A stretch of 64,000 bases of DNA from Thermomonas carbonis (GCF_014396975.1 NZ_CP060719.1:2700001-2764000); one strand, 5' to 3'. Positions 50,080 through 60,105 are shown, counted from the stretch's first letter. Notes: generated by a model not told the origin, from the letters alone. Numbers and translations are program-made.

Positions 50080-50472
50080 TTAGCGGCCGCCCTTCTTCTT
50101 GTCCTTCTGCAGGTTGGGCCCGAACGACTTAGTGGACGACTTGGCCAGTTCGGAGTCTTCTTCCGGGAAGTATTCGCCTTCCCACTTCGACAGATTGCCG
50201 TTCTCGAACCAGAGGGTCATGTTCTTGACTTCGGTCGGGCCGCTGCGGCCGGTACGGCGGCTGGCCACGTAATCCCAACGCTCCTGGTGGAACGGATCCT
50301 GCACGGATGGCGTGCCCAGCAGGGTCATGACCTGGCGCTTGTCCATGCCTTCCTGCAACTGATCCACCGCCGCCTTGTCAAGCAGGTTGCCCTGGTAGAT
50401 CGGCTGCCGGTACAGCACGCCACAACCGCTGGCGAACAGGACCACGAGGAGGATAGCGAGCAGCTTGCGCAT
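50080..50472 (-). CDS. bamE: outer membrane assembly lipoprotein BamE
   Basis: 130 residues. Lipoprotein signal MRKLLAILLVVLFASGCG with the lipobox at ASGC (Cys17), then the BamE/SmpA-OmlA fold: QGNLLDKAAVDQLQEGM, LLGTPSVQDPFH, RWDYVASRR. Part of the BAM complex that inserts outer-membrane barrels. The tail (SFGPNLQKDKKKGGR) is extended and basic. It diverges from fur, as in Pseudomonas where the gene is called omlA. The ATG at 50472 is fixed by the signal. Confidence 0.93.
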   Translation of the reverse strand: MRKLLAILLVVLFASGCGVLYRQPIYQGNLLDKAAVDQLQEGMDKRQVMTLLGTPSVQDPFHQERWDYVASRRTGRSGPTEVKNMTLWFENGNLSKWEGEYFPEEDSELAKSSTKSFGPNLQKDKKKGGR

Positions 50473-50612
50473 GGAGGGCGAGGGCGAGTGACAGAAGCGC
50501 CGATGATACACTCCAAGCCCGCTGCGACGGCGTTTGCGGCCACAGCGCCGGACAAGTGCCGGGTGCCGCATTCACCCGCCGTTGGCGATCGAAGAACCAG
50601 CCCGGAGGGCCG

Positions 50613-51014
50613 ATGGAATCGCAGGACTTACGCAAGGCAGGCCTCAAGGTCACCCATCCGCGCATGCGGATACTGGAACTGCTGGAGCAGACCAAGCCGC
50701 GGCACATGACCGCCGAGGACATCTACCGGCAGCTGCTCGGGGACGGCGAAGAAATCGGCCTGGCCACGATCTACCGGGTGCTCACCCAGTTCGAGTCGGC
50801 CGGGTTGGTGCTCAAGCACAATTTCGAGGGCGGCCATGCCGTCTACGAACTCGATCGCGGCGAACACCACGACCATATGGTCGACGTGGATTCCGGCAAG
50901 GTGGTCGAGTTCCACAGCGACGAAATCGAGGAATTGCAGCGGCAGATCGCGGCAGCGCACGGCTACGAGATCGAGGACCACGCGCTGGTGCTGTACGTGC
51001 GCAAGAAGCGTTGA
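50613..51014 (+). CDS. fur: ferric uptake regulator Fur
   Basis: 133 residues. Iron-dependent repressor. DNA-binding domain with GLATIYRVLTQFESAGLV and metal sites in GEHHDHMVDV and the preceding His; N-terminus MESQDLRKAGLKVTHPR is typical. GGAGG lies seven bases before the ATG. The 140-base space shared with bamE has no clear Fur box, so autoregulation is not evident. A nine-pair hairpin follows the stop. Confidence 0.96.
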   Translation: MESQDLRKAGLKVTHPRMRILELLEQTKPRHMTAEDIYRQLLGDGEEIGLATIYRVLTQFESAGLVLKHNFEGGHAVYELDRGEHHDHMVDVDSGKVVEFHSDEIEELQRQIAAAHGYEIEDHALVLYVRKKR

Positions 51015-51028
51015 CCTATTGCTTTGTT

Positions 51029-51050
51029 GCATCCGGGAGGTCCCGGGTGC
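51029..51050. terminator. hairpin between fur and recN
   Basis: GCATCCGGG-AGGT-CCCGGGTGC forms a nine-pair stem with one wobble, 14 bases past the fur stop and 24 before the recN stop on the other strand. No T-run; a shared convergent terminator is possible. Confidence 0.4.
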
Positions 51051-51073
51051 GATGCGCTTGCCCGGGCTACGGG

Positions 51074-52735
51074 TTACTGGAACCCGTCAAGCAACTTCCT
51101 CGCCGCGGCGCGCGCTTCGTCGGTGACTTCGGCGCCACCCAGCATCCGCGCGATCTCATCGACACGGCCGTCGTTGTCGAGCACGACGACCGAAGACTGG
51201 GTCATCCCGTCCGCGGCGGCTTTGCTGACCCGGTAATGCGCATGCCCGGCCGCAGCGACCTGCGGCTGGTGGGTCACGCACAGGACCTGTCGCGGTGCGC
51301 CCAGCGCGCGCAGCTTCGCACCCACCGCCGCGGCAACGGCGCCGCCGATGCCCGAATCCACTTCGTCGAAGACCATGGTTGGCACCGCATCCAGGCCCAG
51401 CGTGGCGACTTCGATCGCCAGCGAGATGCGCGACAGCTCGCCGCCCGAGGCGACCTTTCGCAACGGTCGCGGCGGCTGGCCAGCGTTGGCCGACACCAGG
51501 AAATCCACGCGCTCGGCACCGCGCGGATCCGGCAGGTCGCTGTCGCCAGCATCCAGCTGCACCTCGAAACGGCCGCCTTCCATTCCCAGTTCCGCGATCA
51601 GTGCAGCCACCGACTGACCGAGCGCGTCGCCTGCCTTGCGCCGCGAGTTGGTGAGCTTCTTGGCTGCAATAGTCCATTCGGCAAGCGCTTGGGCGATGTC
51701 GCGTTCGATCCGCTGCAGGCGTTCATCGGCATCCGCGAGCGAGTCGAGTTCGCGTGCCAGCGACTCGCGATGCGCAGCCAATCCGTCGGGCGCGACCCGG
51801 TGCTTGCGCGCCAGGTCCTGCACGCGGCCCAGGCGGCGTTCCAGTGTTTCCAGTGCGGCCGGGTCGATGTCCAGGTCGTCGCGGATGCGTTCCAGCATGG
51901 CGAACGCTTCGTCGAGCTGGATTGCGGCCGAGTCCAGCAAGGCATCGACCTCGCCGAGCCGCGGTTCGTGCGCGGCTTCGCGCTGCAAGCTGCCGCGCAG
52001 ATGATGCAATTGTGTGGCGATGGCACGGTCGCCGCCCAGTTGCTCCAATGCCTGTTCGCAGGCCGAAATCAATGAAGCCGCGTGCGCCTGCCGACGATGA
52101 CTGGCGTCGAGTTCCGCCAAGGCTTCGGGCGCCAGGGTTTCGGCGTCCAGTTCCTGCAGCTGGTGTCGCAGCCACGACTGGCGCTCGCCGACATCGCCGC
52201 GGGCGAGCAAGGCAAGGCGTTCCTCATGCAGTGCTTTCCACTGCAGGGCAGTCGTGTGCACCGCATCGAGCAAGGCCGGATGACGTGCATGCGCATCGAG
52301 CAGGCGGGTCTGGTGCGGGCGCGACAGCAGGGCCTGCTGCTCGTGCTGGCCGTGGATCTCGACCAGCAACGCGGCCAGTTCCGCCAGTTGGGCCAACGGC
52401 ACCGGGCGGCCATTGATCCATGCGCGCGATCCGCCATCCGCGCGCAGGGTGCGACGCAGCTGGCAGGCGTCTTCGTCGTCGAGTTCGGCGTCGCGCAACC
52501 AATCGGCGGCGGCCGGGCAATCGTCCAGGCTGAATTCCGCGGCCAGTTCGGCGCGTTGCGCGCCATGTCGAACCGCCCCGGCATCCGCACGCGCACCGCC
52601 GAGGAAGCCCAGCGCATCGACCAGCAACGACTTGCCGGCACCGGTTTCGCCGGAGACCACGGTCAAGCCGCGCCCGAAGGCCAGCTCGGCATGGGCGACC
52701 ACGGCGAAATCGCGGATGGACAGGCGGCTCAGCAT
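51074..52735 (-). CDS. recN: DNA repair protein RecN
   Basis: 553 residues, SMC-like ATPase for double-strand break repair. Walker A is in VVSGETGAGKSLLVDALGFL near the N-terminus, the middle third is coiled coil (ELDASHRRQAHAASLISACEQ and following, quoted in part), and the C-terminal part has KVASGGELSRISLAIE (signature) and PTMVFDEVDSGIGG (Walker B). ATG at 52735 gives MLSRLSIRDFAVV, as expected. It diverges from hrcA with 132 bases between, most of it an inverted repeat. An SOS box is not obvious. Confidence 0.96.
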   Translation of the reverse strand: MLSRLSIRDFAVVAHAELAFGRGLTVVSGETGAGKSLLVDALGFLGGARADAGAVRHGAQRAELAAEFSLDDCPAAADWLRDAELDDEDACQLRRTLRADGGSRAWINGRPVPLAQLAELAALLVEIHGQHEQQALLSRPHQTRLLDAHARHPALLDAVHTTALQWKALHEERLALLARGDVGERQSWLRHQLQELDAETLAPEALAELDASHRRQAHAASLISACEQALEQLGGDRAIATQLHHLRGSLQREAAHEPRLGEVDALLDSAAIQLDEAFAMLERIRDDLDIDPAALETLERRLGRVQDLARKHRVAPDGLAAHRESLARELDSLADADERLQRIERDIAQALAEWTIAAKKLTNSRRKAGDALGQSVAALIAELGMEGGRFEVQLDAGDSDLPDPRGAERVDFLVSANAGQPPRPLRKVASGGELSRISLAIEVATLGLDAVPTMVFDEVDSGIGGAVAAAVGAKLRALGAPRQVLCVTHQPQVAAAGHAHYRVSKAAADGMTQSSVVVLDNDGRVDEIARMLGGAEVTDEARAAARKLLDGFQ

Positions 52736-52758
52736 CGGCGCGCATTGTATGCGTCCCT

Positions 52759-52822
52759 GTCATCCTGAGCGAAGCGAAGGATCTGTTACTTGAAGCAGGT
52801 TCTTCACTGCGTTCAGAACGAC
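52759..52822. repeat. imperfect inverted repeat between recN and hrcA
   Basis: GTCATCCTGAGCGAAGCGAA (start of the 25-base left arm, 52759-52783) matches the reverse complement of 52798-52822 at 18 of 25 positions. The motif resembles a dispersed intergenic repeat I recall from many bacterial genomes. It fills most of the space where hrcA and recN promoters should lie; no CIRCE element is seen here. Confidence 0.65.
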
Positions 52823-52867
52823 AAGCCCGCACTTGCATGCCGGCCGCGCGGCGCATACAACCACCGC

Positions 52868-53929
52868 ATGAGCCGACACCCCGCCGACATCGCCAGCGAC
52901 CCGCGTGCGCGCCAGTTGCTTCGCACGCTGGTGGCCCGGCATGTCCGTGACGGCGAGCCGGTCGGCTCGCAGACGCTGGCCAGGCACTCGGGACTGGACG
53001 TCAGCCCGGCCACGATCCGGAATATTCTGGCGTCGATGGAAGAAGCCGGCTTGCTGGCCGCGCCGCACAGCTCCGCCGGGCGCATCCCGACCGCGCATGG
53101 CTATCGGCTGTTCGTGGATTCGCTGCTGCAGGTCAAGCCCTTGGGCGATGTCGAATTGCAGCGCCTGCGCAGCGAGCTGCCAGTCGGTGCCGGTACCCAG
53201 GCCCTGCTGGGCAATACCTCGGAATTGCTGTCGGCGATGACCCATTTCGCCGGCATGGTCAGCGTGCCGAAGCGGGAAGGATTCGCATTCCGCCAGATCG
53301 AGTTCGTCGCGCTGGATCCGCAGCGAGTGCTGGCGATCGTGGTGTTCGCCGATGGCGAGGTGCAGAACCGGGTGGTGCAGGTGCGGCGTGCGTTCGATCC
53401 GTCGGAGCTCGAACAGACCGCGAACTACCTGAATACCCATTTCGCCGGGCAGCCACTGGCGCAGATCCGCACCGCGCTGCTGCGCGACCTGCGCGACGCG
53501 CGCAGCGAGATGGAACGCTTGCTGGCGACGTCGCTTGACCTCGCCGAACAGGCGTTTGCGCCGGCCCGCGAAGAAGCCGCCTTCGACGGCATGCTGGTGG
53601 CCGGGCAGACCCGGTTGATGGGCTTGCAGGATCTCAACGACCTCGACCGCCTGCGCGCGCTGTTCGAGGCTTTCGCCGAGAAACGCGAGTTGCTGCAATT
53701 GTTGGAGCGCACCGCCAAGGCGCCGGGCATGCGCGTGTTCATCGGCGAGGAAACCGGCATCGCACCGCTGGAAGGAATGTCGCTGGTGACCGCGCCCTAC
53801 GGCCGGGATGGCCGCGTATTGGGCGTGCTGGGCGTCATCGGCCCCAGCCGGATGGCCTACGAGCGGGTGATCCCGGTGGTGGAGGCGACCGCGGTGATCC
53901 TTGGCGCGGCGCTGGACGCACCGCCCTGA
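52868..53929 (+). CDS. hrcA: heat-inducible transcription repressor HrcA
   Basis: 353 residues. HrcA represses groESL and often dnaK operons by binding CIRCE. Winged-helix domain with PVGSQTLARHSGLDVSPATIRN (in part) and the GAF-like core; HSSAGRIPTAHGYRLFVD is the family signature, and VIGPSRMAYERVIPVVE ends the core. The start at 52868 is chosen because HrcA proteins begin just before the winged helix; the frame is open to 52790. No CIRCE inverted repeat (TTAGCACTC type) is seen near hrcA, grpE or dnaK, so its targets lie outside this window. Confidence 0.94.
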   Translation: MSRHPADIASDPRARQLLRTLVARHVRDGEPVGSQTLARHSGLDVSPATIRNILASMEEAGLLAAPHSSAGRIPTAHGYRLFVDSLLQVKPLGDVELQRLRSELPVGAGTQALLGNTSELLSAMTHFAGMVSVPKREGFAFRQIEFVALDPQRVLAIVVFADGEVQNRVVQVRRAFDPSELEQTANYLNTHFAGQPLAQIRTALLRDLRDARSEMERLLATSLDLAEQAFAPAREEAAFDGMLVAGQTRLMGLQDLNDLDRLRALFEAFAEKRELLQLLERTAKAPGMRVFIGEETGIAPLEGMSLVTAPYGRDGRVLGVLGVIGPSRMAYERVIPVVEATAVILGAALDAPP

Positions 53930-53959
53930 GCTGGCAGCACGATGCCACCGGCATCGCGC

Positions 53960-53988
53960 CTTGAATCCCTCTGGACGAAACCCCATCA
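53960..53988 (+). promoter_or_regulatory. sigma-32-type promoter upstream of grpE
   Basis: CTTGAA and CCCCATCA separated by 15 bases agree well with the heat-shock sigma factor consensus (CTTGAA, CCCCATNT). It lies 49 bases before the grpE start, in the gap after hrcA. Confidence 0.7.
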
Positions 53989-54036
53989 CCATGCCGGGCG
54001 CGGCGGATGGCCGCACATTCAAGTACGGGAACCAAC

Positions 54037-54531
54037 ATGCAGGATCCGATCCAGGACGTGAACGACGCGGCCGCCGACATGCCGCAGCACGATGAACTCG
54101 AAGCCTTGCGCGGCGAACTCGAGCAACTGAAGGCGCAATCGCTGATCGAGCGCGCCGACCTCGACAACCAGCGCAAGCGCATCGCGCGCGAGATCGACAA
54201 CGCGCGCCGTTTCGCCAACGAGCGCCTGCTCGGCGACCTGCTGCCGGTGTTCGACAGTCTCGATGCAGGCCTGGTAGCGGCCGGTACCGACGCCAGCCCG
54301 CTGCGAGACGGCCTGGATCTCACCTACAAGCAGTTGCTGAAAGTCGCCGGCGAGAATGGCCTGACGGTGCTGGATCCGACCGGCGAGCCGTTCAATCCCG
54401 AGCATCACCAGGCGATCAGCCAGGTGCAGGCCCCGGGCGTGGCAGCGGACAGCGTCGCCCAGGTGTTCCAGAAGGGTTACCTGCTCAATGGCCGCCTGCT
54501 GCGACCCGCCCTGGTGGTGGTCGCGTCCTGA
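54037..54531 (+). CDS. grpE: nucleotide exchange factor GrpE
   Basis: 164 residues. Releases ADP from DnaK. Acidic N-terminus, long coiled-coil helix ([23 protein letters not shown], quoted only in part as [15 protein letters not shown]), dimer region [15 protein letters not shown] and the C-terminal beta domain ending [16 protein letters not shown]. The ATG at 54037 has GGGA upstream; an in-frame ATG at 54007 is possible but poorer. Preceded by a sigma-32-type promoter, so the gene can be induced without hrcA. Confidence 0.95.
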   Translation: MQDPIQDVNDAAADMPQHDELEALRGELEQLKAQSLIERADLDNQRKRIAREIDNARRFANERLLGDLLPVFDSLDAGLVAAGTDASPLRDGLDLTYKQLLKVAGENGLTVLDPTGEPFNPEHHQAISQVQAPGVAADSVAQVFQKGYLLNGRLLRPALVVVAS

Positions 54532-54549
54532 ATCGCCACGCGCGCGGCC

Positions 54550-54577
54550 CTTGAAGCCGCCCGCTGCAACCCCACAT
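54550..54577 (+). promoter_or_regulatory. sigma-32-type promoter upstream of dnaK
   Basis: CTTGAA and CCCCACAT with a 14-base spacer lie between grpE and dnaK, 53 bases before the dnaK start. The -10 departs from consensus at one or two positions. It suggests extra heat-driven dnaK transcripts that skip grpE. Confidence 0.6.
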
Positions 54578-54629
54578 CGCGGACATGGCGCAACGCGCCC
54601 CCGACATCCAGCATTTCGAGGAAAGACAC

Positions 54630-56558
54630 ATGGGCAAGATCATCGGCATCGACCTGGGCACCACCAACTCCTGCGTCGCCATCATGGAAGGCGGCAAGGC
54701 CAAGGTCATCGAGAACAGCGAGGGCGACCGCACCACTCCGTCGGTGGTGGCATGGTCGAAGGACAACGAGGTGCTGGTCGGCGCGTCCGCCAAGCGCCAG
54801 GCCGTCACCAACCCGAAGAACACCTTCTACGCGGTGAAGCGCCTGATCGGCCGCAAGTTCAGCGACGCCGAAGTGCAGAAGGACCTGGGTCTGGTGCCGT
54901 ACGGCATCACCGCCCATGACAACGGCGATGCGTGGGTGTCGCTGATCGACGGCAAGAAGCTGGCACCGCAGGAAGTCTCCGCCAAGGTGCTGGAGAAGAT
55001 GAAGAAGACCGCCGAAGCCTATCTGGGCGAGCCGGTCACCGAGGCCGTGATCACCGTGCCGGCCTACTTCAACGACAGCCAGCGCCAGGCGACCAAGGAC
55101 GCTGGCCGCATCGCCGGCCTCGACGTCAAGCGCATCATCAACGAGCCGACCGCGGCCGCACTGGCCTATGGCATGGACAAGGGCGACAAGAGCGACCGCA
55201 AGATCGCGGTGTACGACCTCGGCGGTGGCACCTTCGACGTGTCGATCATCGAGATCGCGAATGTCGATGGCGAGAAGCAGTTCGAGGTGCTGGCCACCAA
55301 CGGCGACACCTTCCTCGGCGGTGAAGACTTCGACAAGCGCGTCATCGACTATCTCGTGGAAGAGTTCCAGAAGGAGCAGGGCATCGACCTGCGCAAGGAT
55401 CCCCTGGCCCTGCAGCGCCTCAAGGACGCCGCCGAACGCGCCAAGATCGAGCTGTCGTCTTCCCAGCAGACCGATGTCAACCTGCCGTACGTGACCGCCG
55501 ATGCGACCGGCCCGAAGCACCTCAACATCAAACTGACCCGCTCCAAGCTGGAAGCGCTGGTCGACGACCTGGTGAAGAAGACCATCGAGCCTTGCCGCAT
55601 CGCCCTGAACGATGCCGGCCTGCGCGCCAGCGATATCGGCGAGGTGATCCTGGTCGGTGGCCAGACCCGCATGCCGCGCGTGCAGCAGGCGGTCACCGAG
55701 TTCTTCGGCAAGGAGCCGAAGAAGGACGTCAACCCCGACGAGGCGGTGGCTATTGGTGCGGCGATCCAGGGCGGCGTGCTGCAGGGCGACGTCAAGGACG
55801 TGCTCCTGCTCGACGTGACCCCGTTGTCGCTGGGCATCGAGACCCTGGGTGGCGTGTTCACCAAGATCATCGAGAAGAACACCACCATCCCGACCAAGGC
55901 GTCGCAGACCTTCAGCACCGCCGAAGACAACCAATCCGCGGTGACCGTGCACGTGTTGCAGGGTGAGCGCGAACAGGCCCGCTACAACAAGTCGCTGGCC
56001 AAGTTCGACCTGACCGGCATCGACGCCGCGCCGCGCGGCATGCCGCAGGTGGAAGTGAGCTTCGACATCGACGCCAACGGCATCCTCCACGTCAATGCCA
56101 AGGACAAGAAGACCGGCAAGGAGCAGAAGGTCGAGATCAAGGCGGGCTCCGGCCTGTCCGACGACGAGATCCAGCGGATGGTCCAGGACGCCGAAGCCAA
56201 CCGCGAGGAAGACAAGCGCTTCCACGAGCTGGTGACCGCACGCAACCAGGCCGATGGACTGATCCACGCCACCCGCACCGCCATCAAGGATAACGGCGAC
56301 AAGGTACCGGGCGATGTGATCGGCCGCGCCGAGGGTGCCATCGCCGAGCTGGAAACCGCGATGAAGGGCGACGACAAGGGCCAGATCGACGCCAAGGCGA
56401 AGGCGCTGGAAGAGGCGGGCCAGGCGTTGTTTGCCGCGGCTGCCGCGTCCGCGCAGCCGAGTGCGGCGGGTGATGCGGCAGGCCAGGCTTCGGCGGCCGG
56501 CGACGACGTGGTCGACGCCGAGTTCACCGAGGTCAAGGACGACAACAAGGGCGCCTGA
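54630..56558 (+). CDS. dnaK: molecular chaperone DnaK (Hsp70)
   Basis: 642 residues. ATP-driven chaperone. All three Hsp70 signatures are visible: [12 protein letters not shown] at the start, [13 protein letters not shown], and [14 protein letters not shown]; the substrate-binding domain has [15 protein letters not shown], and the C-terminus is a Gln/Ala-rich lid ending near [24 protein letters not shown] is placed well before the ATG at 54630. Preceded by grpE and its own sigma-32-type promoter. Between dnaK and dnaJ two hairpins could limit read-through. Confidence 0.97.
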   Translation: MGKIIGIDLGTTNSCVAIMEGGKAKVIENSEGDRTTPSVVAWSKDNEVLVGASAKRQAVTNPKNTFYAVKRLIGRKFSDAEVQKDLGLVPYGITAHDNGDAWVSLIDGKKLAPQEVSAKVLEKMKKTAEAYLGEPVTEAVITVPAYFNDSQRQATKDAGRIAGLDVKRIINEPTAAALAYGMDKGDKSDRKIAVYDLGGGTFDVSIIEIANVDGEKQFEVLATNGDTFLGGEDFDKRVIDYLVEEFQKEQGIDLRKDPLALQRLKDAAERAKIELSSSQQTDVNLPYVTADATGPKHLNIKLTRSKLEALVDDLVKKTIEPCRIALNDAGLRASDIGEVILVGGQTRMPRVQQAVTEFFGKEPKKDVNPDEAVAIGAAIQGGVLQGDVKDVLLLDVTPLSLGIETLGGVFTKIIEKNTTIPTKASQTFSTAEDNQSAVTVHVLQGEREQARYNKSLAKFDLTGIDAAPRGMPQVEVSFDIDANGILHVNAKDKKTGKEQKVEIKAGSGLSDDEIQRMVQDAEANREEDKRFHELVTARNQADGLIHATRTAIKDNGDKVPGDVIGRAEGAIAELETAMKGDDKGQIDAKAKALEEAGQALFAAAAASAQPSAAGDAAGQASAAGDDVVDAEFTEVKDDNKGA

Positions 56559-56581
56559 TCGCAAACGCGATCGGTAACAAA

Positions 56582-56612
56582 GCGACGGGCAGGCCAGTGG
56601 TCTGCCCGTTGC
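56582..56612 (+). terminator. hairpin between dnaK and dnaJ
   Basis: ACGGGCAG-n9-CTGCCCGT, extended by three more pairs (GCG with TGC, one wobble), makes an 11-pair stem 23 bases past the dnaK stop. No long T-run follows. A smaller GATCGC-AAAC-GCGATC hairpin precedes it at about 56559-56574. Likely partial terminator or stabiliser giving more DnaK than DnaJ. Confidence 0.5.
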
Positions 56613-56635
56613 CGTGAAGGATGCAGGCAAGGTCG

Positions 56636-57769
56636 ATGAGCAAACGCGATTACTACGAAGTCTTGGGCGTGGCCCGCAACGCCTCCGACGAGGACTTGAA
56701 GAAGGCGTATCGCCGCAGCGCGATGAAGCACCATCCCGACCGCAACCCCGGCGACGCGAGCGCCGAGGCCGCGTTCAAGGAGTGCAAGGAAGCCTACGAA
56801 GTGCTGAGCGACGGCGGCAAGCGCCGCATGTACGACCAGCACGGGCATGCGGCGTTCGAGCATGGCATGGGCGGCGGCAACGCCGGGCCGGGCTTCGGTG
56901 GCGCCGACATGGGCGACATCTTCGGCGATATCTTCGGCAACATCTTCGGCGGCGGTGCCCGCCAGCAAGGCCCGCGTCGCGGTGCCGATGTCGGCTACAT
57001 CATGGAACTCGACCTCGAGGAGGCCGTGGCCGGCGTCGAGAAACGCATCGAAATCCCCACCTTGGCGAATTGCGAGCCCTGCAAGGGCAGCGGTTCGGCC
57101 GATGGCAAGGTCGAAACCTGTGCGACCTGCCACGGTCGTGGCCAGGTGCGCATGCAACGCGGTCCGTTCGCGATGCAGGCGGCGTGCCCGCATTGCGCCG
57201 GCACCGGCAAGACCATCCCCAATCCCTGCCCGCAATGCGACGGCAATGGCCGTGTCGAGGAAGAAAAAGCGCTGTCGGTGAAGATCCCGGCCGGCGTGGA
57301 CAACGGTGATCGCATCCGCCTGGCGGGCGAGGGCGAAGTCGGCCCGGCCGGTACGCCTCCGGGCGACCTGTATGTGGAAGTCCGGGTGCGCCCGCACGAT
57401 ATCTTCGCGCGTGATGGCGATGACCTGCATTGCGAGGTGCCGATTCGCATTTCGCAGGCGGCGCTCGGCGACAGCGTGCGCGTGCCCACCCTGGGCGGCG
57501 AAGTGGAGTTGCGGATTCCCGTCGAAACCCAGACCGGCAAGGTCTTCCGCCTGCGCGACAAGGGCGTCAAGTCGGTGCGCAGCCGGCACCCCGGCGATTT
57601 GTACTGCAAGGTCGTGGTCGAGACTCCGGTCAACCTCACCAACGAGCAACGCGAGCTCCTGGAGCAGTTCGAGGCGACGTTCGTCGGCGAGAACGCGCGC
57701 CGGCATTCGCCGAAATCCAGCACCTTCCTGGATGGCGTGAAGGGCTTCTGGGACCGCATGGTCTCCTGA
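56636..57769 (+). CDS. dnaJ: chaperone protein DnaJ (Hsp40)
   Basis: 377 residues. J domain with HPD ([10 protein letters not shown]), Gly/Phe-rich linker containing [20 protein letters not shown], four CxxCxGxG zinc repeats ([32 protein letters not shown]) and a C-terminal substrate domain. Stimulates DnaK ATPase. The start at 56636 ([12 protein letters not shown]) is preferred to ATG 56621, because AAGG lies five bases upstream and the J domain should begin at once. Confidence 0.97.
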   Translation: MSKRDYYEVLGVARNASDEDLKKAYRRSAMKHHPDRNPGDASAEAAFKECKEAYEVLSDGGKRRMYDQHGHAAFEHGMGGGNAGPGFGGADMGDIFGDIFGNIFGGGARQQGPRRGADVGYIMELDLEEAVAGVEKRIEIPTLANCEPCKGSGSADGKVETCATCHGRGQVRMQRGPFAMQAACPHCAGTGKTIPNPCPQCDGNGRVEEEKALSVKIPAGVDNGDRIRLAGEGEVGPAGTPPGDLYVEVRVRPHDIFARDGDDLHCEVPIRISQAALGDSVRVPTLGGEVELRIPVETQTGKVFRLRDKGVKSVRSRHPGDLYCKVVVETPVNLTNEQRELLEQFEATFVGENARRHSPKSSTFLDGVKGFWDRMVS

Positions 57770-57858
57770 AGCATGCCCATAGTCGGAAAAACTGTGCCGC
57801 AATCTGCAAAACCGCGGCACGGCGGCGACATGCCGCGCAAACGCGCGTAGCCTGCTCA

Positions 57859-60105
57859 ATGGCTCAATCCCCTGTTCAGGGCCCCCATGTCTTTCCGTTC
57901 CCCCACGGATACTCCCCACCAGCCCCCCCAGATCGGGGCCGGCTTCTCGACAGCCTGCAAAAGCAGATGCTGGAGCGGGTGTTGCCGGCACTTGATCGTG
58001 CACTCGGCAAGGTCGACGACTACCTGTTCGATCGCAGCCAGCAGGGCGACGAAGAATTCGGCCTGATGGCGCTGCGCGACCTGCGTCGCCAGCGGGGCCA
58101 GATCTCGCGCCGCTACGACGACGTGGTCCAGACGGGTTTCCGCAACCTGCGCAATGCCAGCGAGTGGTTTCCGGTCGATGGTCGGAAATCCGACCTGAGT
58201 CTGTTGTCGGAGCAGGACTTGGAGGAACAACTGGCGGTGGAGCAGCTGGCCGACTCGCTGGTGCGGCTGCATGGTCCCAGCGTGGAAATGGCAAGCAAAC
58301 GGATCGCCCATGTGGCCGGCCGCGAAGATCTGCAGGCCCAGGACAATCCGCTGGCACCTGCATTCCTTTCCGCGGCGCTGCGCGCGGCATTGGCCGAGTC
58401 CGAATTGGTTGCCGGCGTGCGCATCGTCGTGTTCAAGTTCTTCGAACGCGAACTCGGTGCCGTGCTGGGTGCCGCCTACGAACGCGCCAACACCCTGATG
58501 ATCGCTGCCGGCGTGTTGCCGGAACTGCGCGCGACGGTCAAGGTGTCAGCACAAGCGCACGCTCCGGCAGGCCCGCAGGATCAGCAAGCGCCTACGCCGT
58601 CCCACGGCCAGGTACAGCTGCCGGCCCAGGTGAACGCGGTCGACCAGGCGATGTTCGGCAACCTGCTGGGCTTGCTGCAGGGATGGCGCACGGCCATGGG
58701 CGGCAACCAGGCCGATGCAGAAGGCGGGCAGGCGCAACCCGGTGCCCAACAAGCCCCGGTCACCAAGCTCGGTTCCAGCGAATTGATGTCGATCCTGTCG
58801 CTGATGCAGCAGGACATGCCGAATACCCCGTTGCCGCCGCGCGAGGCCGGTGGCAATCACCGCACGCTGGCCGATCAGTTGCGCCAGGAAGTCGCGCAGA
58901 ACGCGCGCAAGCTCGGCGTGGCCGGCGACAACCTGCATCTCGACGGCTTGGACGAGGATGCGGTCGACCTGGTGGCGTTGCTGTTCGACGTGCTGCTCGA
59001 CGGCCCGCAGTTCGACGCCAACATCCGCCGCAAGATCGGCCGCATGCTGGTGCCGTACGTGAAAGTCGCGGTCAAGGACCGGCGCATGTTCCTGTTCAAG
59101 GAACATCCGGCTCGCCGCCTGCTCAACACGGTGGCCGAAGCCTGCGAAGGCAACCATGGCGATGCGCCGCAGGAACAGGCGCTGCTCAATCGCGTCGACT
59201 ACACCATCGATCGCCTGGTCGCCGAGTTCAACGAGGACGTGGCGATCTTCGAAACGCTGGAGCAGGAACTGCGCTCGTACATGGCGCAGCACCGCAAGCG
59301 TTTCGAGCTGGCCGAAAAGCGTGCGACCGAAGCCCAGCGCGGACGCGAGCGCCTGGATCTGGCGCGCAGCGCGGTGGCCGCCGAACTCATGCAGCATCGC
59401 GGCGAGCGCGAATTGCCGCCGGTCATGGACGAATTCATCGGTCGCCATGTGTCTCACCACCTGACCCAGGTGATGCTTCGCGACGGCCACGGTTCGCCAA
59501 GACACGAGCAGGCTATCCAGGCAGTCGACCGCCTGTTGCTGGCGTTCGACTACGCCGAAGTGCGCAGTCCGCTGGAGGAATTGCCCACCTTGCCGCGTGC
59601 GCAGTTCGAAGCCATCCTGTCCAGTTCAGGCTGCACCGGCGATACCGCGCAACTGGCGATCGACTCCCTGCAGGACGCACTCATTCGGCTGACCGCGGGC
59701 GAGCGCGCGGCCGACAACCCGAACCACATGCCGGAGCAGGTCATCCTGCCGGAACCGAAGGCCGTCGAGCCGGAGCCGCAGCTCGAGGTCGTGGCCGGCA
59801 ACGATCACCTGGATTACGAAGGCACTATGCTGGACCGCATGCGGAAGCTGCAGGTCGGCAGTTGGCTGCAACTGGCAACTTCTGCTGACCGGGTCGAGCC
59901 GGCCAAGGTCTCGTGGATCAGCCCGATTTCCTCGCGTTTGCTGCTGGTCAACCGTCGCGGCATCCGCGTGCTGGTGGCCTCGGCGGAAGAACTGGCGGCG
60001 ATGGCCAAGCTCGGCAAGGTCAGCCTGCGCGAGGGCGACAGTGTGTTCGACAACGCCATGCACCAGGTCGCTGATCGCCTCAAGAACGCGGCCAGCCAGC
60101 TCTAG
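57859..60105 (+). CDS. DUF1631 family protein
   Basis: 748 residues. DUF1631 proteins of gammaproteobacteria are poorly known, sometimes mislabelled thymidine phosphorylase. The N-terminal half is helical (LQKQMLERVLPALDRALGK, quoted in part, and FGLMALRDLRRQRGQISRR), a Gln/Ala-rich low-complexity linker lies around residues 230-300 (QDQQAPTPSHGQVQLPAQ), and the C-terminal ~120 residues (VGSWLQLATSADRVEPAKVSWIS, in part) resemble a PilZ-like beta barrel seen in this family. The ATG at 57859 follows an 89-base gap after dnaJ. Possible link to cyclic-di-GMP through the barrel is inference. Confidence 0.8.
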   Translation: MAQSPVQGPHVFPFPHGYSPPAPPDRGRLLDSLQKQMLERVLPALDRALGKVDDYLFDRSQQGDEEFGLMALRDLRRQRGQISRRYDDVVQTGFRNLRNASEWFPVDGRKSDLSLLSEQDLEEQLAVEQLADSLVRLHGPSVEMASKRIAHVAGREDLQAQDNPLAPAFLSAALRAALAESELVAGVRIVVFKFFERELGAVLGAAYERANTLMIAAGVLPELRATVKVSAQAHAPAGPQDQQAPTPSHGQVQLPAQVNAVDQAMFGNLLGLLQGWRTAMGGNQADAEGGQAQPGAQQAPVTKLGSSELMSILSLMQQDMPNTPLPPREAGGNHRTLADQLRQEVAQNARKLGVAGDNLHLDGLDEDAVDLVALLFDVLLDGPQFDANIRRKIGRMLVPYVKVAVKDRRMFLFKEHPARRLLNTVAEACEGNHGDAPQEQALLNRVDYTIDRLVAEFNEDVAIFETLEQELRSYMAQHRKRFELAEKRATEAQRGRERLDLARSAVAAELMQHRGERELPPVMDEFIGRHVSHHLTQVMLRDGHGSPRHEQAIQAVDRLLLAFDYAEVRSPLEELPTLPRAQFEAILSSSGCTGDTAQLAIDSLQDALIRLTAGERAADNPNHMPEQVILPEPKAVEPEPQLEVVAGNDHLDYEGTMLDRMRKLQVGSWLQLATSADRVEPAKVSWISPISSRLLLVNRRGIRVLVASAEELAAMAKLGKVSLREGDSVFDNAMHQVADRLKNAASQL

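Noticed and set aside
50473..50612. Fur box between bamE and fur
   Set aside because: No GATAATGAT-type repeat could be read; only a single GATGATA-like stretch.
54477..58390. Long minus-strand frames opposite dnaK and dnaJ (717 and 802 residues)
   Set aside because: Shadows of highly conserved chaperone genes with no family features.
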